NCBI GenBank assembly: GCA_004794785.1
Contig: SJOL01005755.1
Location: 80,480-144,479 of the forward strand
Direction: 5' to 3'
DNA: 64,000 nt
Origin: Opisthorchis felineus
Lineage: Eukaryota; Platyhelminthes; Trematoda; Opisthorchiida; Opisthorchiidae
The notes under the pieces were generated by a model. It made no database searches. It had not been told where the DNA came from and was given only the letters and a program-made list of their open reading frames with translations. This document shows, one piece after another, positions 51,701 through 58,781 of the stretch (positions are counted from its first letter, which is position 1; every line of letters starts with the position of its first letter). The translations under genes and the position numbers were made by a program.

Positions 51701-52662
51701 ATAGGCAGAAACATCCGCTGGAAAATGTGATGTGAAAAACCCTACAAGGCATTCTTAAAACTTGACAGTGTAAACCACTACTTGAATGGTCGGTGAAAGA
51801 TACACTGTGCCATTTTTCACTTATTATTGTCAATAGGTTACGCGCCCTGCAGGGGACAATAATAACCGTGGTCACAGAATCTGAGTCAGCTGGACTAAGT
51901 CATGCCTAGTCGTGTTTGAGTGGAGAAGAATATTAGCTGTGAGATTGTGAATGAGAATCATGATAATAACATAATTGGGAAGGCTCAAGCGGATTTTCTA
52001 TTACTTAGCAAGCGTAGATTGAAGTAAAACGGGAATGAATTCAAGCTTTCTATATCACTGCTGATAGGGTTTTCATCCAGGATATAAGTAAACCGTCTGA
52101 CTATAGGAGTCTTTTTACTGCATGAAATTTACTTGATTTCAATTACCTCAGCGCAAAATCACGCTAATTGGTCCTGCTAATTTCCTCATTGATGCTGAGT
52201 TAGCTTCGTCTAATTCCTCGTGGGCATAGTGCAACCAGTCTATTGAATATCAACAACTGAAAATGTTTAACGATTTTAATGGGTTCTGAGGACCAAACTA
52301 CAGTTCTATAACAGTTGTAAGTACGAGTAAACCAACAATGAACAAATCACCAAACCTCAAACTCTGGTTTGTTCGTTCCAGGGTGGGTTCCTGATCTTGG
52401 CACTACTCGACCAACATGGAGCCCAAATTTCAATTCTGTTCATTGTCTTCTGCGAATGCGTTGCTCTTTGTTGGTTTTACGGTGAGTCATTTCTATTGCA
52501 CTTTTCGAGCCCAAGTTGGTTCATTTCTAAGACCGCTTTGAACTGAAATTTTTCTGTTTAGGAACCAAACGATTTTGTGGTGATGTCAAACAAATGCTCG
52601 GTTTTACGCCTGGGAAGTTTTGGCAGATATGCTGGACGTTTATCAGTCCACTGTTTCTTCTG
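15228..52662 (+). CDS. SERT: Serotonin transporter (SLC6 family), 11 exons, 3' end missing
   Basis: Plasma-membrane carrier expected to take up serotonin with Na+ and Cl-, ending aminergic signalling. Eleven GT-AG exons give 648 continuous codons. Residues by my numbering, with human SERT equivalents: Asp177 (Asp98, amine binding), Arg183 and Glu606 (outer gate, Arg104/Glu493), Tyr255 (Tyr176), Gln432, Ser436, Asn468 and Ser472 (Cl- site), Phe435 and Phe441 (Phe335/341), Asp536 and Ser537 (Asp437/Ser438, Na2 site). The extracellular loop 2 disulfide pair is Cys279/Cys288, with sequons at Asn297, Asn313 and Asn321. Motifs CIIASY, YYNT-x-[16 protein letters not shown] and MLGF-x-PG-x-FW favour SERT over dopamine or noradrenaline carriers. 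Ser376 matches the human Thr276 kinase site. Oddities are a long N-terminus (about 155 residues before TM1, against about 80 in human), Phe174 for Tyr95, Thr251 for Ile172 and Glu428 for Asp328. The rest of TM11, TM12 and the tail are not in view. Family assignment is firm; substrate is inferred. Confidence 0.93.
17591..17619. repeat. (TA)n microsatellite
   Basis: About 29 bases of uninterrupted TA dinucleotide within intron 1. Confidence 0.95.
20940..22200. repeat. GC-richer block, probable old insertion
   Basis: Base composition rises to around half GC, judged by eye, inside an otherwise AT-rich intron. Reading frames open on both strands (21265-21619 minus, 21396-21605 plus, 21723-22001 plus). 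No protein motif was recognised. The contrast with the flanks suggests an inserted repeat, but termini and target-site duplications were not found. Confidence 0.35.
25284..26114 (-). pseudogene. Unidentified minus-strand coding-like repeat (copy 2)
   Basis: Two minus-strand frames lie in line, 26083-25793 (96 codons) and 25748-25284 (154 codons, the longest minus-strand frame in the window). Both are rich in ordinary hydrophobic and charged residues. The upstream one contains L-T-G-D-S-A-E-S and R-R-S-P-H-A-S-V-G. The 5' part (25997-26114) matches the diverged copy at 11524-11654, so this is a repeated family rather than a unique gene. A 142-codon plus-strand frame (25342-25770) overlaps it. 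I recognise no domain. A decayed mobile element is the likeliest reading. Confidence 0.4.
26517..26651 (+). CDS. SERT: SERT exon 2: TM2 and first intracellular loop
   Basis: It completes the NGGGAF motif across the splice and encodes TM2 ([20 protein letters not shown]), then [20 protein letters not shown]. The GC-x-x-x-W-x-x-ICP signature is typical of serotonin carriers. Acceptor atccag|gt, donor agtg|gtaagt, phase 1 at both ends, 135 bp. Confidence 0.95.
26652..28177 (+). other. Intron 2 (1,526 bp)
   Basis: Bounded by gtaagt and cttctag. No repeat or reading frame with a recognisable motif was found. A 90-codon plus-strand frame at 27598-27870 has no known features. Confidence 0.85.
28178..28460 (+). 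CDS. SERT: SERT exon 3: TM3 and large glycosylated loop
   Basis: It encodes [18 protein letters not shown] then VMAWALFY (TM3), and the extracellular loop 2 with the Cys279/Cys288 pair nine residues apart and sequons NHT, NIS and NVT. The loop is acidic and its distal part is not conserved. The position of human Ile172 is Thr251. Acceptor cttctag|gt, donor ttcta|gtgagt, phase 2. The last codon is completed by the first base of exon 4 to give Tyr333. Confidence 0.95.
29401..29914 (-). other. Cluster of minus-strand frames, unrecognised
   Basis: Three frames (29914-29720, 29756-29535, 29610-29401; 64, 73 and 69 codons) follow one another with frame changes, as a frameshifted old coding sequence would. 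No motif is recognised and no second copy was noticed in the window. It may be part of a decayed element or chance. Confidence 0.15.
30696..30729. repeat. (TA)n microsatellite inside a gypsy fossil
   Basis: 34 bases of uninterrupted TA directly before the integrase zinc-binding remnant, in a spot where the element's own sequence would be expected. Confidence 0.95.
30730..31260 (+). mobile_element. Second gypsy (CsRn1-like) integrase remnant
   Basis: Degenerate pieces occur in integrase order. [16 protein letters not shown] (about 30738-30785) corresponds to the second half of the zinc-binding domain. SYGHYP (about 30916-30933) follows near the first catalytic Asp, then [22 protein letters not shown] (about 31051-31100) contains the catalytic Glu. 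PNGKSPAG (about 31191-31214) marks the C-terminal region. Frames change repeatedly, stops interrupt it, and the Asp-Asn-Gly of the second catalytic site has been replaced. It is shorter than an intact domain and no LTR was found next to it. Confidence 0.7.
33568..33706 (+). CDS. SERT: SERT exon 4: end of loop 2 and TM4
   Basis: It encodes [20 protein letters not shown], then TM4 and [12 protein letters not shown]. The KGVK-S-SGK segment matches the human loop carrying Thr276; the residue here is Ser376. Acceptor cctttag|c, donor ggaaag|gtgagc, phase 2 in and phase 0 out, 139 bp. Confidence 0.95.
33707..35466 (+). other. Intron 4 (1,760 bp)
   Basis: Bounded by gtgagc and catttcag. No repeat or coding motif was recognised. 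Confidence 0.85.
35467..35601 (+). CDS. SERT: SERT exon 5: TM5 and following loop
   Basis: It encodes [20 protein letters not shown] (TM5), then [18 protein letters not shown] and DQLLKVQ, matching the family pattern LRG-x-TLxGxxxGIxYYLxPxxxxL. Acceptor tttcag|gca, donor ttcag|gtaagt, phase 0 at both ends, 135 bp. Confidence 0.96.
35602..37149 (+). other. Intron 5 (1,548 bp)
   Basis: Bounded by gtaagt and accgtag. Two plus-strand frames (36222-36494, 36433-36813; 90 and 126 codons) lie here with no recognisable domain. A short CAT run lies near 36702-36716. Confidence 0.85.
37150..37253 (+). CDS. SERT: SERT exon 6: TM6 with substrate and Cl- sites
   Basis: It encodes [18 protein letters not shown] then [16 protein letters not shown]. 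The unwound TM6 motif FFSLGPGFG, Gln432 and Ser436 (Cl- site), and Phe435 and Phe441 (substrate pocket) are intact. The usual W-x-D-A-A-x-Q is W-S-E-A-A-S-Q, so an Asp is replaced by Glu428. Acceptor accgtag|gta, donor ctacag|gtaaat, phase 0 in and 2 out, 104 bp. Confidence 0.96.
37254..42367 (+). other. Intron 6 (5,114 bp)
   Basis: Bounded by gtaaat and ttttcag. Reading frames are short and unrecognised. Isolated RNA polymerase III B-box-like strings (ggttcgaa near 38307 and 39148) have no partner A box at a tRNA-like distance. Nothing else was identified. Confidence 0.8.
42368..42492 (+). CDS. SERT: SERT exon 7: TM7
   Basis: It encodes [27 protein letters not shown] and a basic loop ending in QEVANEG. 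Asn468 and Ser472 match the Na1/Cl- ligands Asn368 and Ser372. Acceptor ttttcag|c, donor cgaag|gtcagt (GTCAGT is less common than GTAAGT), phase 2 in and 1 out, 125 bp. Confidence 0.95.
42493..42909 (+). other. Intron 7 (417 bp)
   Basis: Bounded by gtcagt and ctttttag. No repeat or RNA feature was seen. Confidence 0.9.
42910..43022 (+). CDS. SERT: SERT exon 8: extracellular loop 4 and start of TM8
   Basis: It encodes [20 protein letters not shown], then [17 protein letters not shown]. The YPEAIATL helix is the extracellular lid of the family. Asp536 and Ser537 are the Na2 ligands. Acceptor ttttag|gtc, donor tacg|gtgagt, phase 1 in and 0 out, 113 bp. Confidence 0.96.
47465..47898 (-). other. 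Two minus-strand frames, unrecognised
   Basis: Frames 47898-47710 (62 codons) and 47761-47465 (98 codons) overlap in different phases. The second is amphipathic and regular, with repeated Ala, Leu and Asp, and resembles a helical protein fragment. No family is recognised. It may be a frameshifted piece of an old element. Confidence 0.15.
48980..49331 (-). mobile_element. Penelope-like element reverse-transcriptase remnant
   Basis: Read on the minus strand, 49331-49053 encodes a segment matching the N-terminal core of Penelope-type reverse transcriptases: L-S-K-M-Y-K-D (for the usual LPKIHK), then [19 protein letters not shown] and [10 protein letters not shown] frameshift near 49080 moves to a frame with D-V-S-S-M-Y-I-T, the usual FDVxSLYTxVP block, and further family-like sequence to about 48980. 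The catalytic Asp-Asp block and the GIY-YIG endonuclease were not found. It is truncated and frameshifted, so inactive. Confidence 0.75.
49110..49133. repeat. 24-bp perfect palindrome
   Basis: The sequence is self-complementary around gtcgac at its centre, with arms tacgattttgtc and gacaaaatcgta. It lies inside the PLE fossil and encodes the YDFVDKIV segment, so it may be coincidental to the element's codons. Confidence 0.9.
51062..51088. repeat. CT-rich simple sequence
   Basis: A short pyrimidine run of mixed TC/TCC units in intron 8, about 100 bases before exon 9. It is too far from the acceptor to be its own polypyrimidine tract. Confidence 0.6.
51191..51319 (+). CDS. SERT: SERT exon 9: rest of TM8 to TM9
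   Basis: It encodes [18 protein letters not shown], four consecutive Arg, then [21 protein letters not shown] is the conserved TM8 motif; the usual following Gly is Ala544. Acceptor cgacag|ttc, donor catgt|gtaagt, phase 0 at both ends, 129 bp. Confidence 0.96.
51320..52381 (+). other. Intron 9 (1,062 bp)
   Basis: Bounded by gtaagt and gttccag. It contains the hairpin at 51549-51610 and a short AAT/GAT-rich run near 51372-51405. No coding motif. Confidence 0.9.
51549..51610. repeat. Strong inverted repeat (hairpin) in intron 9
   Basis: The left arm (51549-51572) and right arm (51588-51610) pair over about 22 positions, with one bulge and one mismatch. The inner 13 bp (acagcccactacc against its complement) are perfect and the loop is 15 bases. 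It could be a short MITE end, a miRNA-like precursor or a chance structure. Confidence 0.8.
52382..52481 (+). CDS. SERT: SERT exon 10: TM10 region with gate glutamate
   Basis: It encodes [20 protein letters not shown], then [13 protein letters not shown]. Glu606 matches the extracellular-gate Glu493 of human SERT, and the E-x-x-x-x-x-WFYG pattern is kept. The segment is unusually rich in Cys (605, 607, 611). Acceptor gttccag|ggt, donor ttacg|gtgagt, phase 0 in and 1 out, 100 bp. Confidence 0.95.
52482..52561 (+). other. Intron 10 (80 bp)
   Basis: The shortest intron of the gene, bounded by gtgagt and tgtttag. Confidence 0.95.
52562..52662 (+). CDS. SERT: SERT exon 11: intracellular loop and start of TM11
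   Basis: It encodes [20 protein letters not shown], then [13 protein letters not shown]. The D-V-K-x-M-L-G-F-x-P-G-x-F-W pattern favours SERT over dopamine carriers. Acceptor tgtttag|ga, donor ttctg|gtaagt, phase 1 in and 0 out, 101 bp. The strong donor shows that at least one further exon follows. Confidence 0.95.
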
Positions 52663-55600
52663 GTAAGTTCGCTATTTATTATCCTTATCGTGTTAAGTAT
52701 TCAAGTGCTTGCTTGCCGATTTAATTTTCATTGAGATCTTCTATCAAAAGTGAATTCCTTCAGTCTTTTCACTAACACAGTTGAAATTTTGTGACTTTGT
52801 TCACATACCTACTACAACGGGCAGGCTATACATATTTTAGAAAAGCTGTTAGCAAAGGTTTTTTAGTCACATAAAAGTATAGAGTTAACACTGTCTTCTC
52901 ACATTCCAGTCACCGGCATCGGTCCTTCAACCGCAACTATGGTGCCTACAAGTGCTCCATGAGTTGGTAATCGTCCAACACTTAGACGCAAGAGGTACTG
53001 AGCTTTTGCTAAATGGAGCACGCTACTCATAAGTTTGCTGTAAAATAACAGTGCACGATCAGTTTCGCCTTTCTAGAGACCCATCAGATGGGCGCAGTTC
53101 CCGAGTTTCCATCAAACCCATTTTCTAACTGAACACCAAAGTTGTTGACCACTATGTTGGCTATGGGCACTTGAAACACCTCGATATGCTGTTCAGCATT
53201 TTCATCACTGGCCAAATGCTTAGTGTACTGGATACACTAGTTATCGGAAGGATCCTTGAATTTCGAACGTTCATCTTTCGTTTTCTCCTTCCCGAATACG
53301 TGACAGGTATGAAGTAGTAAACTATACTATTTCACACTTATCAGCTATGTGCAAGCTACATTTTGTGGCACAGTGGCTCCATTCTAAAGCGGACCCATTA
53401 AACGGACCAGAGCGTTCAAAACTACTTCTGAAAACTTTTTGCAAGCAACTATTAGGCAACTCGAGATGAGCACAGTCTGTTCACCTCAGCAGATAGTTAG
53501 TTATACAGAAAAGTGAGGACATGGTCCTCCTGCAGAAAGAAACTATTCAGAGGAGTATACTGCAATGAAAACTATTTCCTTTGCATCCATTTTCCACCAG
53601 TGATTTTCCCTAAGCACAACACTCCACAAGGAGTGATTTTCAACCTACACAAATATTGCTCAGGCAATCCAAACAGAGCTCCCAGCCCTCCAAGTTCTGC
53701 ACTCGCGCCCAGTTGTCAACTGTTGCACACTGCAAATAGCTGCTAGTGCAAGCAACAAGAAAGTTCATTTGGCTCATCTGAATGATGTCCAAAGGATCCT
53801 CGTTATCTTTGATAGTTAGGAAACCATTTGTGCCCTGATAAGCGGTGGGTGCACTTAGACGGAACTCCAACTTGGTCGTGTTGGTGGACAGTTTTAACCG
53901 GTTAATTTGGCGTACGGTCACAAGGAAACCAGGGGTTTGATGTGCGCTCTTTAAAACAAGACGGAGTGAATATTTTGAGAGCCATAATTACCAGACAACA
54001 GTTAAAAACAGTGTGAAAAAATGTTCACTTCACACTTGAGGACCGGGCATAGACAGTAAGTACTACGACACCTCCGCACATGATTCTCACAAACATGAGG
54101 AAGGCTCTAATGGTAATATCGTTTTGATCTCGGTTATTCATGACTGACTTGGAACTGAAGATTATGGGGAGCATGACATTCGTTGCTACTTTCACTGCCT
54201 TATCATTCATGGTTAGTTGGTTGTCACAGAATTAGGTAAACGCCGTCGGAGTGCGCGGTTGTCTTCAGTTCACTGCCTCACATTCGAAAAAAAACAATAG
54301 TAGCAAACTGTCCCATAAATTCTTGTATATATACCAGTTCTTTTCTAGCATAGCGCATTCATTAGGATCTCAAACAGCCAATCTTGTGTATCAGTCGGGA
54401 GTGCAACACTAACCATCCATTCTTGCAGCATCCACTTTTGCATAGTTCGCCTGATCATCTGTCGATCGCTCCCGAAGCAATCGTCCTCCTCTGGTCTACG
54501 TACCAAAAATTCAATGTTCATTGTTGGTTAACTACTGCGGTCTGCTAGGCATGAGTAGAAATATGCATTGTGGCCAAATGCCTGTAGGCCCAATCACAAG
54601 TGCCCTGGAAAACTTAGTGACCGGTTTGCACATATCAGAAATTTGACTTAGGCATGAACCATGATATACAAAAAGGCTAACAAATGCCACTAGTCTGACC
54701 AAGCCTTACTGAATGAAGAAGAAAGTTCTCGTTCACTCAGGATTCTGCCGATTCGACCATATCCGTATTGAAAAATATTTTTACCTAAGACACTAGTTCG
54801 GTATAGGACGAGGACAAATCGGAATATTACGTAAGCTAAGCTCAGAAACTTGTGATAGTTGGGATTCAATAACAGGGGCCAGAAATTAGTTGGTGATTGG
54901 GTGGACAGTCAGCTCGAGGAAGTTGAAACTGCGGGCTTGTGGTGAGGATCCCAGGATTCTTCTACATTTCATACATTTACTCTCCCAAGGGGACTGTTGT
55001 ACACTGTTGTACCAACTAATTTTAGTTCCACTTCTGCTAATTAAGACTGATTACCTGTCGCGCGTTCTCCCGTTTTTCAAGAAAACATCTGACATGAATG
55101 TTTTATACAACTATTTGAGAGGGTATTCAAACCATAATGGCTCAAATTACCCAGATTATTTGGCTTGACGGAATACTTCTATTGACTACCAACAACTGGT
55201 TGACCCATTCGGTTCAACAAATTCAAAACAAATCTTATACGTGAAATGCTTATTGAATCTATTTTCGGAATACCGTTTCACAAGCACTGCAAAAAAGCTC
55301 CTGGCCTTATTTAGTTTATTCTGTTTGGCCTCGTTTATCGCGTTAGCTGGAAGCCGGAATATCTCGAATTACAACGTAGTGGATTGGCTAAACCTAAAAA
55401 TATCCTCGGGGTGAGCATTTGTCCTTTATATGTGAGAAAACTGAAGCAAAACTGTAACGTATTTGATACGACATTGACCGGATTGAGGACAAATCCATGG
55501 CGTTGCGACTGAAAAGTTGGATGACTCGGCTTCTAAAACTGCTGTTGTTCCAATCCATTCGTGAACATTTTTCGTGCCTGCAACCCCTACGAACAATTCA

Positions 55601-55876
55601 GCAGTGGTCGCATCTTTATCTTTTGCGATGAAAACGTTGACAAAATTTATCAGATGTAGCAACATCTTGCGCAGCAGAACGCCTGTTCATTTGCTCCGAG
55701 TTTATAGCAGTTAAAAAGTTCACATGCATCTTGAATTGCAAACGTTGTGAAATTCTAGAAATGTTATATCTGACTGCTGAGCCCGCTCCAGTGCCTAGTG
55801 CCGGAAAAAGAGTCGCCGACAAGGAACACAACAGCTTTATTTCTAACAAACGAGTGCGTGCAAGTCCAGTGACCTT

Positions 55877-55972
55877 GCGCTGTATTTTTAAGGGTACTGT
55901 CTGACCTTGATCCAAGGCTGTCTCGCGCTATATTTTGAAGGGCACGGTCTGACCTCGATCGAAGGCTGTCTG
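55877..55972. repeat. 48-bp tandem duplication (two units)
   Basis: Units 55877-55924 and 55925-55972 both start gcgct and share tctgacc and aaggctgtct. They match at about 41 of 48 positions. The overlapping minus-strand frame (55915-55616) begins within the first unit. Confidence 0.85.
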
Positions 55973-56455
55973 ATCGGCGTTGAGTGAGTTAAAGGGTCTT
56001 AGTATGTTTCAGGTATTCTGGAATAATATTCAGGAATCTGACCTTCTCCACAATAAATCAATGGATTCTCATAATGTCTTAGGAACCCTGAAGCTCTTCA
56101 TTTTTGATGTTTTGGTGGAAAGCGCTTTTCATTTAATATGCGGGCAACAAAATGATGCGTGATTTTAGACTTTGTATGATTCAAACATAAGAGTCAACTT
56201 TAGCTTGTTACAAGTAGCGAAAAATGCCACCAACGCAGCATGACCCCTGAGACGAAAAGTTACTTCAAATTAAATTTCTGGATTACATGTTATCTGTTAG
56301 AACCTTCTGAAATTATTTATCGATTATAAAATCACACTGTACTTTTTCATCCCTGTTTGGTTTGCCACTTATTCTTCCATTCCCCCATTTCCCCGAAAAT
56401 CTCAAATGAAGATCGATTTCTGTCAGATAACAGCAGTGTCTATAATATTTTCTCT

Positions 56456-56500
56456 TTGGCAGCTAAGCTGTTGAAGTATGTCGACGATTTTGCTTCTTGT
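56456..56500 (+). mobile_element. Possible reverse-transcriptase YVDD box fragment
   Basis: One frame reads L-A-A-K-L-L-K-Y-V-D-D-F-A. This resembles the catalytic Asp-Asp block of non-LTR reverse transcriptases (K-Y-x-D-D). No other reverse-transcriptase block was recognised within a few hundred bases, so this may be chance. Confidence 0.25.
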
Positions 56501-57308
56501 TGTTTGACTTCTAGGCTGCTACAGTTTAAAACTTAACTCTTCAGCTGACAAAATTTAGCTACATTTTGGCCCTCCGAAACCCATTTTCTTTGTGAATGAA
56601 CAGACTCAATGATATACCAGTCATTTGGTGGTGATTAACGAATTGATAGACGTCACTTTGGTCTGACATTAAAAGGGTACTTTGCAAGGGTTCTAAAAGG
56701 TGTTTAAAAGTAGAAATCCACTTTCATAATGTTTCTCATTAGAAGTGACAGAAGACATGCTGCGATATGTTAAAACTCCTTTCACTCTCGTCAGCCACGG
56801 AGTGAAACATGCGAATCACCTAAACAGACTAGAAACAACGCTGACCGCAAACTGATTGATTGATTTCTGCAAGTCACCTGGTCACTGTCGGGTTACCCAA
56901 GTCGCTTGTCTTAGCTGTTTCTATGCGCATGGTCGGGGTTGGGTTGATCTGATCAGAAGCTCATCACTTATCGTTGAAACCTTGGGGTTTGTGTTGCATA
57001 TCAGGATTCGGAAGGAGTTGACTGGACCAATCCTATGGTCCGTACCTGTCAGATTTCTGGGTATTGACGACGCAGGATTATGATTTGACCTCTGACCCAC
57101 GATATTTTTGTGCTGTGTTGACAGTGGGCGCAATTATGGGGTCTGTCACCGAAAATCAATGCGGCACTGCCAAGATAATTGCAACAGAGGAAAGCTAGCA
57201 GTTGTTTTCAGGACCGTTTGTGAACATCAAGCAGACATCTCTATGAGAGAACCACAGGCCCGAAGAAATTTGCTGCAGGAAAGCTCTTCCTTGTTAAGCC
57301 GGTCCGCC

Positions 57309-57349
57309 ATAATAATAATAATAACAATAATAATAATAATAATAATAGG
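57309..57349. repeat. (AAT)n microsatellite
   Basis: About 13 AAT units interrupted once by AAC. Confidence 0.93.
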
Positions 57350-58146
57350 ATGAGTGTTCCTCGCTAGTTTTCTGTATAATGTCCAAGTTCTTTCGTTGGA
57401 TCCAAACTCACTATAGACCCATCATCATCTGAAAGCTGTCGTTCCTACAACATGTGCGTCAAATAATGGTGGAGCTAGATTACAATCAAACGAATTTAAG
57501 TCACATTTCAAGTGAATATCTCCTGTATCCTTGCTAAATATAAGAGACACGGCTATGTTTTTAAATGCCGTGTTGACAGTGATCCAGAATTATCTAAGCT
57601 ACGACAACTGGTGTTTGAATTGTGATCATTTTTAAGTGTTTGCTCGCTCAGTGATCATTCGATATGTTGTAGTTTCAGGCAATTCGTCATTAGCTATTTT
57701 AGGGTACGAACGATCCCCTGTACGAAAAAGAATTTGGGGAGGATTAAACACACCCATCAGTGTGCTTTCGGAGACGCAAGGATATCATGGAAGTGGTTAG
57801 GAACCAATATGGTATTAGTTTTTTTTCAAATTACTAAATAGAGCGGCAAAACTGAAGCTAAAACTTAGCACTTTTGCTAACTCTGAAATCGCACAAAATA
57901 GAGAGTAATCGCCCCAATTTTTTCAAAATTTTTCTCACCATTATTCATGACCTAATAGATACGTGTCAGGTCATGAAAATGCTTTTCGGACAGACGGCTT
58001 CTCCTAGAAGAGAGCCTCTAGAGATTTGTGAGGTGCGTCCTGGTGATGAATCTCAAAGGTCTGCAAAACGGCCAATGATTCTCAGTAACCCTCCCAGGTC
58101 GCATTTGCGATGAAAGGCTAAGTAACAAATGGCATATTTGCCACTG

Positions 58147-58228
58147 TGGTGTAGTCCGGTCATACTCACTGTAAAAAATCAACTTCGTAATTATGTGTAG
58201 ATTGGTTTGTAGTCTCTGGTTTGAATCA
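58147..58228 (+). repeat. Candidate tRNA-derived SINE head (A and B boxes)
   Basis: tggtgtagtccgg at 58147-58159 fits the RNA polymerase III A box (TRGYNNARNNGG). ggtttgaatc at 58219-58228 is one base off the B-box core. The spacing is longer than in a standard tRNA and the segment does not fold into a cloverleaf by eye, so it is more likely a decayed SINE or chance than a tRNA gene. Confidence 0.25.
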
Positions 58229-58742
58229 GATGTCTAGCATCATATCATAGTAGGCTAGCGCGTCTTATTTTGAGAACTCTTGCTAGACCAAACGCTGATA
58301 TTCAAGTTTGCTAAGATCTACACAAGGTAAACACCAAAGGGTCTTTTCGCCCTTCTGAAAACTAAATTCATGATAACAATGACAGCTTGATCTGCAAATG
58401 GCTGAAGACTTTGAGCGCGAAAATGAAACGGAAATTTCCTCTTTAATTTTCGTCCCGCAAAACTCATGCACAGATTTAACAGAATTGGAATAGAATGAGA
58501 ACTGAGAGTGGAATGATATCCCAATCTCCGAATGTATGGAAGGGGATCGGAGAGTGGACAGCTATCTGCAAGTGGACCTCCGGCATGTTATGCAAGGCCT
58601 TGCAGACCGTGACGAAAACAGGGAAGCTTCGGTCGAACTAGCGATCAGCATACTTCAGAGTCGTGAAACCTAACATTATCATAGTCTTAGTTCGGTTGGA
58701 TTTAAACGGAATAACACGGCTTTATTGTATCAAACTTTATTG

Positions 58743-58781
58743 CTGGACGTTTCGGCCACCGCAGGTAGCTTTCTTCAGGAG
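58743..58781 (-). ncRNA. Hammerhead-ribozyme-like motif of a Penelope-like terminal repeat
   Basis: On the minus strand, in order: CUGAAGA, a helix II formed by GCUACC and GGUGGC around a UGC loop, then CGAAACGUC. This is the hammerhead core order (CUGANGA, stem II, GAAA, then a cleavage-type GUC) with one core base changed from the usual CUGAUGA. Penelope-like elements are known to carry hammerheads of this form, with very short stem III, in their terminal repeats. Stem I is not evident, so activity is doubtful. The flank past GUC is AT-rich with AATAAA-like strings. Confidence 0.6.

Noticed and set aside
52912..53031. cattccag followed by a phase-0 open frame soon after exon 11
   Set aside because: The peptide is not a membrane segment and ends in a stop after about 40 codons; it does not match SERT.
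54429..54547. ttcttgcag followed by about 39 open codons in phase 0
   Set aside because: No hydrophobic run long enough for TM11 and no family match.
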